The notes beneath the pieces are model-generated. The model searched no databases, had not been told where the DNA came from, and saw nothing but the letters and a program-made list of their open reading frames with translations. Below, one piece after another: positions 17,195 to 26,173 of a stretch of DNA of 64,000 bases (position 1 is the first letter of the stretch; the number at the start of each line of letters is the position of its first letter). The stretch is from Streptomyces sp. NBC_00271. Lineage in GTDB: Bacteria; Actinomycetota; Actinomycetes; Streptomycetales; Streptomycetaceae. The stretch spans positions 4,774,001 to 4,838,000 of the forward strand of contig NZ_CP108070.1 of NCBI RefSeq assembly GCF_036178845.1, written 5' to 3'. The translations under genes and the position numbers were made by a program.

Positions 17195-18643
17195 ATGGCG
17201 TCGTCAGCGGTGACCTCGTCCCAGTCCCCCCGGCCACCACGGCCGAATCTCGCCTTCCGGCGGCTGCGCGGACAGCGCTCGCCGGGCGAGTTCGCCGCGG
17301 CGGTACGGAGGGCCGCGCGCGAGATCGAGGAGCGGGTCAGCTGTGACGCGCGCTACATCGGGCGGGTCGAGGCAGGCGAGATCCGCTGCCCCAACTACGC
17401 GTACGAACGGGTGTTCTTGCACATGTTCCCCGGCCGCACGCTGACCGACCTGGGCTTCTCGCCCCGTTCATCCGTACGCGGCCGAGGGGCGCGCGACACG
17501 GACGAGGCGCCCCCTCCCCACACCACAAGCCCGGCGTACACCACCGGTGAGACGGAGGAGACGTACGAGACGTATGACACGCAGGACCCGTATGGCACGC
17601 ACGAGAACCACGAGGAGAGCGACGTGCAGCGTCGCGCATTCATGACTGGAGGCACCGCCACCGTGGCGGCGGCCTCACTGGGCCCCTTCGGGATCACCTT
17701 CGGCGCTCCGGCCGCGGCCGCGGACCGTCGGGTCCACCGGGTGGGGACGTCCGAGGCGGGCGCCCTCGAAGAGGCCGTCCGCCGGATCCGGCTGCTCGAC
17801 GACCGGCACGGGGCCGACGGCCTCTACCGGCGGGCCGCGGCGCCGCTGCGGACGGCCTACGAACTGCTCGACGCGGGCACCACCCGGCAGACCACCGCCG
17901 ACCGGCTGTACGCGGGGGCGGGCGAACTGGCGATCTCGGTGGGCTGGTTGGCACACGACTCCGGGCGCTTCGAGGACGCGCGCTCGCACTACGCCGAGGC
18001 GCTGGCGACCGCCCGGATGTCCGGCGACCCGGCCCTCGAGGCGCACGCCTTCTGCAATACGGCGTTCCTGGCACGCGACGCGGGGCGCCCGCGCGAGGCG
18101 GTGCGCGCGGCGCAGGCGGCGCAGCGCGCGGCACGCCCCCTCGGCTCCCCGCGGCTGCTCTCCCTGCTCGCACTGCGCGAGGCGGGCGGCTGGGCCGGAC
18201 TCGCCGACCGACCGGGGTGCGAGCAGGCACTCGTCCGCGCGCAGACGCTCTTCGAACGCGGCCCCTCGGAGACCGATCCCGAGTGGATGACCTTCTACGG
18301 AGAGGCCGAACTGGAGGGTCTGGAGGCGCAGTGCTGGTCGACGCTGGGCGACTGGACCCGCGCGGCCCGGCACGCCCGGCGCGCCGCGCACCTCCAGGAC
18401 CCGCACTTCACCCGCAACATCGCCCTCTACACGGCCGAGCTCGCCGACGACCTCGCGCGCGGCGGCCGCCCCGACGAGGCCGCCCTCGCGGGCCTGCGCG
18501 TCCTCGACCTGCTGGGCGAGGTGCAGTCGTCGCGCATCCAGACCATGCTGGCGGGCACCGCGCGCGTACTGCTGCCGCACCGCCGGGCGTCGGGTGTGTC
18601 GGCGTTCCTCGAGCGCCACGCGAGTCTGCCGCGCATCACATGA
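17195..18643 (+). CDS. TPR-containing regulator with central twin-arginine-like segment
   Basis: This 482-aa protein starts at the ATG at 17195 (an earlier in-frame ATG lies at 17162). Residues 15-95 look like a helix-turn-helix region (FRRLRGQRSPGEFAAAVRRAA ... ARYIGRVEAGEIRCP). A low-complexity Thr/Tyr/Glu stretch (TGETEETYETYDTQD) follows, then RRAFMTGGTATVAAASLGPFG, which resembles a twin-arginine signal. The remainder (about 190-480) is helical tetratricopeptide repeats. This architecture is common in streptomycete regulators related to NsdA. The internal RR segment is usually thought not to export the protein, but that is not proven. No enzyme domain is seen. Confidence 0.75.
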   Translation: MASSAVTSSQSPRPPRPNLAFRRLRGQRSPGEFAAAVRRAAREIEERVSCDARYIGRVEAGEIRCPNYAYERVFLHMFPGRTLTDLGFSPRSSVRGRGARDTDEAPPPHTTSPAYTTGETEETYETYDTQDPYGTHENHEESDVQRRAFMTGGTATVAAASLGPFGITFGAPAAAADRRVHRVGTSEAGALEEAVRRIRLLDDRHGADGLYRRAAAPLRTAYELLDAGTTRQTTADRLYAGAGELAISVGWLAHDSGRFEDARSHYAEALATARMSGDPALEAHAFCNTAFLARDAGRPREAVRAAQAAQRAARPLGSPRLLSLLALREAGGWAGLADRPGCEQALVRAQTLFERGPSETDPEWMTFYGEAELEGLEAQCWSTLGDWTRAARHARRAAHLQDPHFTRNIALYTAELADDLARGGRPDEAALAGLRVLDLLGEVQSSRIQTMLAGTARVLLPHRRASGVSAFLERHASLPRIT

Positions 18644-18663
18644 TCCCGGCCGCAGGCCGGTGC

Positions 18664-19260
18664 TTACCCGGTCAGGTGCCCGCAGTCGTTCCACGCCTCG
18701 ATCGCGGGCTCTCCGTAGGCCCAGCCGAGCACCGACAGCGAGGTCGGGTTGAGGCGGATACGGGCCGCGAAGTCGAGCGGGAGGCCGAGCCAGCGGGCGC
18801 CGATCGAGCGCAGGATGTGCCCGTGCGCGAAGACCAGCACATCCCGGTCCTGCGCGCGAGCCCAGGCGACGACCTCGTCCGCGCGCGCGGTGACCTGCTC
18901 CAGGCTCTCCCCCTCGGGGACGCCGTCGCGCCAGATGAACCAGCCCGGGCGCACCGCCTGGATCTCGGCCGGGGTCATGCCCTCGTACGCGCCGTAGTCC
19001 CACTCCATGAGCGTGTCCCAGGTGGTGGCACGCTCACCGAAGCCGGCCAGTTCGCACGTCTCACGCGCGCGCGCCAGCGGGCTGGTGCGCACCTCGACCC
19101 CCGAGAGCCCGTCGAAGGGCGCCCGGTGCAGTCGCTCCCCCAGCACCTTGGCGCCGCGGCGGCCCTCTTCCAGGAGCGGGATGTCGGTCCTGCCGGTGTG
19201 CTTGCCGGACAGTGACCACTCCGTCTGACCGTGCCGGGCCAGCAGGATGCGCGGTGCCAT
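18664..19260 (-). CDS. Histidine phosphatase (phosphoglycerate-mutase-like)
   Basis: This 198-aa protein of the histidine phosphatase superfamily has the RHG motif [10 protein letters not shown] with the phosphoacceptor His at residue 10, an arginine pair in GRTDIPL and [16 protein letters not shown], an acidic catalytic [10 protein letters not shown] and the second His in [16 protein letters not shown]. It dephosphorylates small phosphorylated metabolites; the exact substrate is not given by sequence. It is convergent with the TPR regulator gene, with 20 nt between stops. Confidence 0.92.
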   Translation of the reverse strand: MAPRILLARHGQTEWSLSGKHTGRTDIPLLEEGRRGAKVLGERLHRAPFDGLSGVEVRTSPLARARETCELAGFGERATTWDTLMEWDYGAYEGMTPAEIQAVRPGWFIWRDGVPEGESLEQVTARADEVVAWARAQDRDVLVFAHGHILRSIGARWLGLPLDFAARIRLNPTSLSVLGWAYGEPAIEAWNDCGHLTG

Positions 19261-19521
19261 GAAGAGAAGCCTTTCCGGTGCGCGTGCAGCACGTACGGGA
19301 CGAGGAGGTGACGCGGACCTGAGAGATGGGTCGTTCCATCATGTCTCACCCCCGCGTCGGGCAACCCGTCGGGCGATCTCTGCGTCTTTGACGACCGGGG
19401 GGCGCCTCCTTAAGCCGTTCACATACACCGTAAAATCGGATGGCCGCGTCACCGGAGCGCAATCGGCTGGTCACGTAGGCAACAACCACAGGTCACGCAA
19501 GCAGATGGGGAAGGCGATCGG
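19261..19521. promoter_or_regulatory. Control region between histidine phosphatase and PAP2 genes
   Basis: This is a 261-nt divergent gap. A TTGACG -35-like element is at 19388-19393 with a TAAGCC -10-like element 17 nt on, and a TAAAAT hexamer is at 19431-19436, both facing the PAP2 gene. It is less GC-rich than the surroundings. No riboswitch or small gene is recognised. Confidence 0.35.
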
Positions 19522-20520
19522 ATGCCGCAGACCGATGCACGGCGAACCGAGGCGGCACCGCGCGCCCGGCTCCGCCGGTGGACCGAACTGCGCACCGCCG
19601 CATCGCACACCCGGCTGCGCTGGTGGACCGAGCTCCCGCTGCTCGTGATGGTGTACGCGTCGTACTCGGCGGGCCGGCTGCTCGCCCGGGGCGACACCGA
19701 CGACGCCGTCGGTCACGGCCTGGAGATCCTGCGCGTCGAGAAGGCCCTCCACCTCAACGCCGAGCACCCGCTGAACCGGCTGTTCACCCGCGAGGCCTGG
19801 CTCGGCGTCCCCGCCGACTTCTGGTACGCGTCGCTGCACTACCTGGTGACGCCCGCGATCCTGATCTGGCTCTTCCGCTCCCGGGCCGTGCGCTACCGCG
19901 CCGCCCGGACCTGGCTGATGACATCCACGCTGATCGGGCTGATCGGCTTCACGCTGATGCCGACCTGCCCGCCCCGGCTGCTCTCCGCGGGTCACGGCTT
20001 CGTCGACACGATGGCCCAGTACAGCTCGTACGGCTGGTGGGGCGGCGAGGCGAGCGCGCCGCGCGGCCTCGGCGGCATGACCAACCAGTACGCGGCGATG
20101 CCCAGCCTGCACGTGGGCTGGTCGCTGTGGTGCGGAGTGATGCTGTGGCGCTACGGCCGCACCCCCGTCGTCCGGCTCGCGGGCATCGCCTATCCGCTGC
20201 TGACCACGATCGTCGTGATGGGCACCGCCAATCACTACTTCCTCGACGCGGCGGCGGGCGCCGCGGTGATGGGGATCGGGCTGCTGCTGACCCCGTACGT
20301 GATGCGGCTCGCGGACCGTGTGCGGGGGCTGTTCAGTGCCCGCATCCCGTGGGTCGCGGGCGCCTCGCGCGGCGCACGTTCCTCAATTGTCAGTGGCGGA
20401 TGCCAGACTTCCACGGGTGAGCGAATTCCCCGACAGCGCGAGTCCCGAACCGGGCCCGAGGCCGAGCCGGGTGCCTCCCCCAAGGATGCCGGGGAAGGTG
20501 CTGCGGCAGCAGCTCGCTGA
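19522..20520 (+). CDS. PAP2-family membrane phosphatase/inositolphosphotransferase-like
   Basis: This 332-aa membrane protein has about six helices. The PAP2 motifs appear as C2 (NQYAAMPSLHVGWSLWCG, catalytic PSLH) and C3 (GTANHYFLDAAAGAAV, catalytic His and Asp). The first motif is weak (LMPTCPPRLL). The spacing is like bacterial PAP2/inositol-phosphotransferase-like proteins, which act on polyprenyl or lipid phosphates at the membrane. The last 35 residues are charged and disordered and overlap the next gene by 104 nt. A family-typical end would fall near 20380, so the tail may be a read-through extension. Confidence 0.85.
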   Translation: MPQTDARRTEAAPRARLRRWTELRTAASHTRLRWWTELPLLVMVYASYSAGRLLARGDTDDAVGHGLEILRVEKALHLNAEHPLNRLFTREAWLGVPADFWYASLHYLVTPAILIWLFRSRAVRYRAARTWLMTSTLIGLIGFTLMPTCPPRLLSAGHGFVDTMAQYSSYGWWGGEASAPRGLGGMTNQYAAMPSLHVGWSLWCGVMLWRYGRTPVVRLAGIAYPLLTTIVVMGTANHYFLDAAAGAAVMGIGLLLTPYVMRLADRVRGLFSARIPWVAGASRGARSSIVSGGCQTSTGERIPRQRESRTGPEAEPGASPKDAGEGAAAAAR

Positions 20521-21685
20521 GCTGCGCGGTTCCGCCGTACCGCCCAAGGCGCTGGACGCGCGGGCCCTCGCGGCGCTCGCCGCGAACCCAGGGTGTGATC
20601 GGCGCGCCCTGCTGGACGGCGCGGGCGTCGACAAGGCGAAGCTGGCGGACGCGCTGGGCTCGCCGTCCGCCTTCGGCCAGTCCCAGTTCGCCTTCATGCG
20701 GGGGAACGCGTTCGAGGCGCGGGTCAAGGCCGACGGCGGCGCGGAGCTGCTGCGGCTGGTGCACGAGAAGCTGGACCCGGGCGCCGAGCCGCCCGCGGCC
20801 GGTGTCGTCCCCGACCTGAGCGCGGTCGGCCCCGAGGGGCGCGCGGCCCGTACGGCGCTCGCCCTGCGCGAGGCCACCACGGCCGCCGTCTGGACCCTGC
20901 TCGACCACCCCATGCTCGCCCTCGACGTCGCGGGCTCCCCCGCCTTCCTGGAGCCGGACGCCGTCGTCGTCCACCCCGACGGGAGCTGGACGGTCGTCGA
21001 GATCAAGTCCTTCCCGATGCTGGACGGCTCCGCGGACCCGGCGAAGGTGGGCGCCGCCGCCCGCCAGTCCGCGGTCTACGTGCTCGCCCTGGAGGAGGTG
21101 GCCGCGCGCCTCGGCGCGGGGCCGCAGGGGGGTGGTGCCCAGGACGGCGGCACCGTCCCCGACGTTCGCCACCGGGTCCTGCTGGTCTGCCCCAAGGACT
21201 TCTCCAACCTGCCCACCGCGTCCGCCGTCGACATCCGCAAGCAGCGCGCGGTCACCCGCCGCCAGCTGGCCCGCCTCACACGCGTCGAGGACATCGCGGA
21301 CGCCCTCCCCGAGGGCACCTGCTTCGCCCCCGACCTCCCGGCCGCCGATCTGACGGCCGCCGTCGAGTCCGTCCCCGCGACGTACGCCCCCGAGTGCCTG
21401 GCCGCCTGCGAGCTCGCCTTCCACTGCCGCGACCGCTCCCGCGCCGAAGGCGTGGTGACGGCCCTGGGGCGGTCGCTCCGCTCCGAACTGGGCGGGCTGA
21501 CGACGATCGGTGAGGTCCTGGCGGCGGCCCACGGCGCGGCCGGGGACCCCGACGACCCGGCGGTCGTGGCCCTGCGCAGGGCCGCGGCCCTGCGGTCGGA
21601 GGCCCTGCGGGGGCGCGCGACGCCTCCCACCGGCCGGCCGGAGCCGGCCGGCGAAGTCCTCCCGGAGGTGGCCCCTTGTCGCTGA
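20417..21685 (+). CDS. RecB/Cas4-like PD-(D/E)XK nuclease
   Basis: This 422-aa protein has a nuclease core: LEPDAVVVHPDGSWTVVEIKSF, with the PD-(D/E)xK pattern (D of PDAVV, then E-x-K), and a later QSAVYVLAL helix like motif IV of RecB nucleases. Cysteines at TCFAPDLP and in CLAACELAFHC (C-x3-C-x5-C) match the four-Cys iron-sulfur arrangement of Cas4, AddB and Dna2. The GTG start at 20417 removes an unlike upstream extension. It is the first gene of a three-gene overlapping unit that ends with a helicase, so it should act on DNA ends in recombination, repair or defence. Confidence 0.72.
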   Translation: MSEFPDSASPEPGPRPSRVPPPRMPGKVLRQQLAELRGSAVPPKALDARALAALAANPGCDRRALLDGAGVDKAKLADALGSPSAFGQSQFAFMRGNAFEARVKADGGAELLRLVHEKLDPGAEPPAAGVVPDLSAVGPEGRAARTALALREATTAAVWTLLDHPMLALDVAGSPAFLEPDAVVVHPDGSWTVVEIKSFPMLDGSADPAKVGAAARQSAVYVLALEEVAARLGAGPQGGGAQDGGTVPDVRHRVLLVCPKDFSNLPTASAVDIRKQRAVTRRQLARLTRVEDIADALPEGTCFAPDLPAADLTAAVESVPATYAPECLAACELAFHCRDRSRAEGVVTALGRSLRSELGGLTTIGEVLAAAHGAAGDPDDPAVVALRRAAALRSEALRGRATPPTGRPEPAGEVLPEVAPCR

Positions 21686-23280
21686 TCGCCACCCTCGCCC
21701 GGCTGGAGGCCGTCGAGAGCGGGCGGGCCCAGCCCCTCGCCACCGTGCGGCACCGGCACCTGACCGAGCGGCCCCTGGTGTTCGTACCGCTGACCACCGC
21801 CGGTGAGGCCGGGGCCCCGCTCGGGGCGCTGGTGGGCACGGACCGGGACGCGCCCCGCCTGCTGGTCGTGCCGCAACCCCGGGACCGCGACCTGCGGTTC
21901 GCGTTCCTCGCGGAGCTGGCCGATGTCGTACTGCCGTACGTGGACGCCTACGCCGACGACGTCGAGGCGGCCGAGCGCAGCGAGACCGATCCCGAGACCG
22001 GCAAGCGCGTCAAGGTCGAGGTCGAACTGTGCGCGGACGCCCCTCAGCTGATCGTGCCGAGCCGCGCGGGCGTGGAGTTCGTACGGCTCCTCGGCCGCTC
22101 CACGCGGTTTCGGCGCACCGCGGAGCAGGAGCCGGAGGCACCCCATCCGGCGCCGCCCCGGGTGCCGTTGCTCGGGCGGTGGCTGACGCACTTCGCGGAG
22201 CGGGCCCGGGTGCCCGGCTCCGCCCTGCTGCTCGCCCTCACCGACGTGCTGTCCCGGCACTGGGCGACCGGCCAGAGCAGCCTGGAGGACCAGCACCTGG
22301 GGGCGCTGCTCGCCTGGATCGACCCCCCGGAGGGTGCGTCGGGCGCGGCGGCCGCGCTGCGGGCCGAGTTGCGGCGGGATGACGGGGGGCAGCTCGTGTG
22401 CCCGCCCGCGGGCCCGGCCACCGACCCCGCCTTCGACAACAAACTGCTCGCTCCCGCCATCGAGCGCTACGACCGCGCGCGGACCGCCCTGGCCGCCGCC
22501 GAGGACGGCTTGGAGGCGGACGACCGGCTCGGTGAACTCACCGCCGCCGAGCGGGAGATCCGCGCCCTCGTCGAGCAGGTCACCCGGCCCACCTGGGACG
22601 CGGTGTGGCGCGGCCTCGACCTGCTGCGGACGCTCCCCGAGGGCACCCACGCGGCCGACCGGTGGACCCGCGACCGCTGGTCGTTCACCGGCCACCGCGA
22701 CCGGATCACCGCGGGCGAGCCCCCGCAGCCACGCCGTGACGACGCGGTCACCGCGGCGAACAAGCTGGCCACGCGCGAGCGTGAACAGGCCCGCCTGGAC
22801 GCGCAGGAAGCCCTCGACGATCCGCTGGTCATGGCCGGGCGGCGGCTGGTCGGGGAGGCCTTCGCGGGTGAGGTCACGGACGTCGTCATGGCGTACAGCG
22901 AGAGCAAGAGGCCGAGCCCCCGCCCCCTGGTGACCGTGCGCACGGAGGACCGGCCGCACCTCGGGGAGCGGACGAAGGTGTACCGGTCGCTGGGCGGGAA
23001 GCCGCAGGCGGCCGAGTTCGTCGGGTACGAGGAGTCGTCGGAGGGCGACGGTCTCGTGGTCCTGCGGATCGTCGACAAGATGGGGCGCGGCAAGGAACCC
23101 GAGACCGGGTCCGTGCCGGAGAAGGGGGACCTCCTCTGCTTCACGCTCTTCGAGCACGAGCAGCGGGGCGGCGCGAAGCTGCCCGACCCGGAGGACACCC
23201 CGTGGACGCACGGCGGACCGCCGGGCGAACCCGACGCGGTACCGCAGCCGGACCCGGTGACGGAGGAGGACGTCCTGTGA
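21676..23280 (+). CDS. Middle subunit of nuclease-helicase operon
   Basis: This 534-aa protein has a TTG start overlapping the nuclease gene by 10 nt. I do not recognise a catalytic motif. It is mostly helical, with charged coiled regions (about 260-300, AAEDGLEADDRLGELTAAEREIRALVEQVT) and a beta-rich part near 375-480 (LVTVRTEDRPHLGERTKVYRSLGG ... LVVLRIVDKMG) that resembles an OB- or stalk-type domain. In single-chain Dna2/TM0106-type proteins the nuclease and helicase flank such a middle region, so this is probably the linker subunit of one complex. Confidence 0.7.
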   Translation: MSLIATLARLEAVESGRAQPLATVRHRHLTERPLVFVPLTTAGEAGAPLGALVGTDRDAPRLLVVPQPRDRDLRFAFLAELADVVLPYVDAYADDVEAAERSETDPETGKRVKVEVELCADAPQLIVPSRAGVEFVRLLGRSTRFRRTAEQEPEAPHPAPPRVPLLGRWLTHFAERARVPGSALLLALTDVLSRHWATGQSSLEDQHLGALLAWIDPPEGASGAAAALRAELRRDDGGQLVCPPAGPATDPAFDNKLLAPAIERYDRARTALAAAEDGLEADDRLGELTAAEREIRALVEQVTRPTWDAVWRGLDLLRTLPEGTHAADRWTRDRWSFTGHRDRITAGEPPQPRRDDAVTAANKLATREREQARLDAQEALDDPLVMAGRRLVGEAFAGEVTDVVMAYSESKRPSPRPLVTVRTEDRPHLGERTKVYRSLGGKPQAAEFVGYEESSEGDGLVVLRIVDKMGRGKEPETGSVPEKGDLLCFTLFEHEQRGGAKLPDPEDTPWTHGGPPGEPDAVPQPDPVTEEDVL

Positions 23281-24611
23281 CCACGGTCTTCGATCCCGCA
23301 GCCGCGGCCGGCCGCGCCACCGACGCGATCCTGGACGACACCCTGCACGGCACGCACCGCGGTGTCGTGGTCGACTCGCCCCCGGGTGCCGGGAAATCCA
23401 CCCTCGTCGTCCGCGCGGCGCTCGAACTCGCCTCAGCGGGGCGCCCGTTGATGGTCATCGCGCAGACCAACGCCCAGGTCGACGACTTGGTGCTGCGGCT
23501 CGCCGAGAAGAACGGGGAGCTGCCGGTGGGGCGCTTGCACAGCAGCGATCCCGACCCCTACGACAAGGCTCTGGACGACCTGCCGAACGTGCGCAAGTCC
23601 ACCAAGGCCGGCGATCTGGCCGGCCTGGACGTGGTCGTCTCGACCGCCGCCAAGTGGGCCCACGTCAAGGGGGTCGAGCCGTGGCGGCACGCGATCGTCG
23701 ACGAGGCCTACCAGATGCGGTCGGACGCGCTGCTGGCCGTGGCGGGGCTCTTCGAGCGGGCGCTGTTCGTGGGCGACCCCGGGCAGTTGGACCCGTTCGC
23801 GATCGTCGGCTCCGAGCAGTGGGCGGGGCTGTCGTACGACCCGTCGGCGTCCGCGGTGACGACACTGCTGGCCCACAACCCCGAACTGCCGCAGCACCGC
23901 CTCCCGGTGTCCTGGCGGCTGCCTGCCTCCGCGGCGCCGCTCGTCTCGGACGCGTTCTACCCGTACACGCCGTTCCGCAGCGGCACCGGCCATGGTGACC
24001 GGCGGCTGAAGTTCGCTGTGGCGTCGGACGGTTCGGGTCCCGACCGGGTCATCGACGAGGCGGCGGAGGCCGGTTGGGGGCTGCTGGAGCTGCCCGCCCG
24101 GCACACGCCGCGTACGGACCCGGAGGCGGTACGGGCGGTGGCCCAGGTCGTACGACGGCTGCTGGACCGGGGCGGTGCGGCCACCTCGGAGCGGGCGGAC
24201 GAACCGCTGCCGCTGACCGCCGACCGGATCGCCGTCGGCACGGCGCACCGGGACCAGGCGGCGGCCGTACGGGCGGCGCTCGCCGACCTCGGGGTCACGG
24301 ACGTCACCGTCGACACGGCGAATCGGCTTCAGGGGCGGGAGTTCGACGTCACCGTGGTGCTGCATCCGCTGTCCGGGCGGCCCGACGCGACCGCGTTCCA
24401 CTTGGAGACGGGGCGGCTGTGCGTCCTCGCCTCGCGGCATCGGCACGCGTGCATCGTGGTGTGCCGGGCGGGCGTGACGGAACTGCTGGACGACCATCCG
24501 TCGACGGAGCCCGTGCAGCTGGGGGTCACGGTGAAGTTTCCGGACGGCTGGGAGGCGATGATGTCCACATGGGACCACTGGTCCGAGCACCGGGTGACCT
24601 GGCGTCCCTGA
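23277..24611 (+). CDS. SF1 Dna2-like helicase/ATPase
   Basis: This 444-aa P-loop protein begins at a GTG that overlaps the previous stop (GTGA). Motif I is DSPPGAGKSTLVV, motif Ia QTNAQVDDLV, motif II AIVDEAYQM, motif III FVGDPGQLDPF, motif IV/V TVDTANRLQGREFDVTVVLHPLSG and motif VI LCVLASRHRHACIVV. This is the Upf1/Dna2 branch of superfamily 1, which unwinds DNA 5'-3'. It lacks its own nuclease, which is encoded by the first gene of the operon at 20417. Confidence 0.85.
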   Translation: MTTVFDPAAAAGRATDAILDDTLHGTHRGVVVDSPPGAGKSTLVVRAALELASAGRPLMVIAQTNAQVDDLVLRLAEKNGELPVGRLHSSDPDPYDKALDDLPNVRKSTKAGDLAGLDVVVSTAAKWAHVKGVEPWRHAIVDEAYQMRSDALLAVAGLFERALFVGDPGQLDPFAIVGSEQWAGLSYDPSASAVTTLLAHNPELPQHRLPVSWRLPASAAPLVSDAFYPYTPFRSGTGHGDRRLKFAVASDGSGPDRVIDEAAEAGWGLLELPARHTPRTDPEAVRAVAQVVRRLLDRGGAATSERADEPLPLTADRIAVGTAHRDQAAAVRAALADLGVTDVTVDTANRLQGREFDVTVVLHPLSGRPDATAFHLETGRLCVLASRHRHACIVVCRAGVTELLDDHPSTEPVQLGVTVKFPDGWEAMMSTWDHWSEHRVTWRP

Positions 24612-24683
24612 CCGCCCTTACGGCACCTCGGTGCTGTCGCATGTGGCGGAGCATCGGGTGCTGTGGCGACCGTAGATCCACCC

Positions 24684-24704
24684 ATGGATCCACAGCGGAT
24701 CCAT
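24684..24704. other. Palindrome in gap after helicase gene
   Basis: ATGGATCC (24684-24691) and GGATCCAT (24697-24704) form a perfect 8-bp inverted repeat with a 5-nt loop. It lies 72 nt after the helicase stop and 133 nt before the next start. It could be an operator or a weak terminator. Confidence 0.4.
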
Positions 24705-24836
24705 AGGGGGCGGCCGTGGGTGCGGATGGCACGGTTGTACGGGTCCGCGCACGCGGGCCTACTTGCGCGGACGGGGGAGAATGGACGTTGGCCCACCCAC
24801 GAAGCGGGCCCCTGAACCGTACGAGGAGGAGAAGAC

Positions 24837-25220
24837 ATGGCGGAGCCCACGCCGCGTCGGAACGAACCGCGGCTACGCCCCGCGCCCCTGCTCTTCGAGC
24901 CCGCGGAGGCGGCCGGTGATCCGGAGCACTTCTTCGATCTCGAGTCGATCGACGATCCTCGGGCGCTGCTGGCGCGGGCCACGGAGCTGACGCTCGCGTT
25001 TCGCGCCGCGGCCGATCGGGCGCTCGAGTTCCAGGCGATCGCCGCCGCGCAGCTGGCCGATCCTCGGCGGTTCGATCGGCTTACGCCGGCTTCGATCGCC
25101 GAGCGGGCCGAGTGGACCGAGGACTATGCGAAGAAGATGATCGAGTTCGGGCGGGATCTGTTGCGAGGGGCCGAAGGGGATGGGCGGGGGCTTGGGCATG
25201 GGGTGGGCGACCATGCGTGA
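24837..25220 (+). CDS. Small conserved hypothetical protein
   Basis: I do not recognise this 127-aa protein. It is mostly charged helices (DPEHFFDLESIDDPRALLARATELTLAFRAAADRALEFQAIAAAQLADPRRFDRL), then a helix-turn pattern SIAERAEWTEDYAKKMIEFGRDLL, which is faintly HTH-like. The C-terminus is a Gly-rich tail. It has an excellent GAGGAGGAGA ribosome-binding site. There is no signal peptide. Confidence 0.7.
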   Translation: MAEPTPRRNEPRLRPAPLLFEPAEAAGDPEHFFDLESIDDPRALLARATELTLAFRAAADRALEFQAIAAAQLADPRRFDRLTPASIAERAEWTEDYAKKMIEFGRDLLRGAEGDGRGLGHGVGDHA

Positions 25221-25260
25221 GCCGGTCGTTTCGGTGTAGCCGCGGGGTTCTCTCGCCCCC

Positions 25261-25299
25261 GCCGCCTGGGCCGGTCGCGCAGCTCCGCGCGCCCCTGAA
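25261..25299 (-). repeat. Dispersed intergenic repeat, copy 2
   Basis: Read on the minus strand it contains CAGGGGCGCGCGGAGCTG followed by CGCGACCGGCCC. This is the same element as at 15386 and 31725-31876, lying in the gap before the gene at 25414. Confidence 0.7.
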
Positions 25300-25413
25300 G
25301 GCCTAAGGGCCTGGCATATGCCGCGGGGGCAAGGTACTCCTCCCCCGGCGTTCTGTCCCGGGTTTTCGCAACTCTCGGGGGGCGGATGCTTACCGACGGT
25401 AGATCTCATAGCC

Positions 25414-26040
25414 ATGAGCAGCACACGGAATCCGGCAAGCTCCGCCGCCCCGTTGCCCGACCGGTTCGACGTCTGCGGCGTCACCCCGGACGGAGCCGCC
25501 TGGCTCGCCTCGGCAGGAACGTATCCGCGCAGCACCCTCACCCTCTGGGAGGAACGCCCGACCGCCCCGGTCGTCCTGCCCTGCGGCACCGCCTTCGACA
25601 TCGTCAACGTGCCCGCGATCTTCGGCCGGCGGATGCTCGACCGGCTGTGGGACGAGGGGCCGGGCTCGGGCCCGGTGGCCGTGCACCGCGGGCGGACGCT
25701 GCTGTTCAGCGCGCCGGGCACCGCACAGCGCCTGCCGTCGCTCCTGGCGTGGGAGGCGGGCGAGTCGGGGGGATCCGGGCGCGTCGACGCCCTTCCTCCG
25801 CTGCTCTGCCACGGGGCCGGCGACGCCGTGACCGTGCCCGCCCTGAGCCCCGTCGCCCACCTCACGTCCCGCTGGCTGGTGGCCCCCGACACCCGGCATC
25901 CGTGGCTTCCGGGGCCCGAGATCCTGGTGTGGGCGGCCGTCCGGGCGGCCCGCACGGCCGCCTCCGCCGCGGTGCGGATATCGATTTTTCCTCCCGCCGA
26001 TCAGGATGCTAAGGTCTACGACGTCAGCAGGCGCCGCTAG
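25414..26040 (+). CDS. Prim-pol N-terminal-like protein ending in tRNA-Lys
   Basis: This 208-aa protein resembles the N-terminal half of bifunctional primase/polymerase-like proteins of streptomycetes (GVTPDGAAWLASAGTYPRS ... LPCGTAFDIVNVPAIFGRRMLDRLWDEG ... GPVAVHRGRTLLF), but no catalytic acidic cluster is obvious, so function is uncertain. The start is ATG at 25414. Oddly, the stop TAG at 26038-26040 and the last two arginine codons (plus part of the third) lie inside the tRNA-Lys gene that starts at 26031. Confidence 0.7.
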   Translation: MSSTRNPASSAAPLPDRFDVCGVTPDGAAWLASAGTYPRSTLTLWEERPTAPVVLPCGTAFDIVNVPAIFGRRMLDRLWDEGPGSGPVAVHRGRTLLFSAPGTAQRLPSLLAWEAGESGGSGRVDALPPLLCHGAGDAVTVPALSPVAHLTSRWLVAPDTRHPWLPGPEILVWAAVRAARTAASAAVRISIFPPADQDAKVYDVSRRR

Positions 26041-26104
26041 CTCAGTTGGTTAGAGCAGCTGACTCTTAATCAGCGGGTCCGGGGTTCGAGTCCCTGGCGG
26101 CGCA
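26031..26104 (+). tRNA. tRNA-Lys (CTT), copy 1
   Basis: The acceptor stem GCGCCGC pairs with GCGGCGC, the anticodon stem GCTGA/TCAGC holds anticodon CTT at 26065-26067, and the T-loop is TTCGAGT with discriminator A at 26104. No CCA is encoded. It is identical over its full length to the copies at 41030 and 63040. Its 5' end overlaps the coding gene at 25414 by 10 nt, so its promoter lies within that gene. Confidence 0.97.
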
Positions 26105-26112
26105 CAGACGGT

Positions 26113-26144
26113 GAGAAGCCCCTCGCGAAAGCGAGGGGCTTCTT
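26113..26144 (+). terminator. Terminator after tRNA-Lys copy 1
   Basis: GAAGCCCCTCGC pairs with GCGAGGGGCTTC around a GAAA tetraloop, followed by TTGCG. It also faces the end of the convergent protease gene at 26174. Confidence 0.92.
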
Positions 26145-26173
26145 GCGTGTCCGGCCCCACGCGGGCGAAGGGC

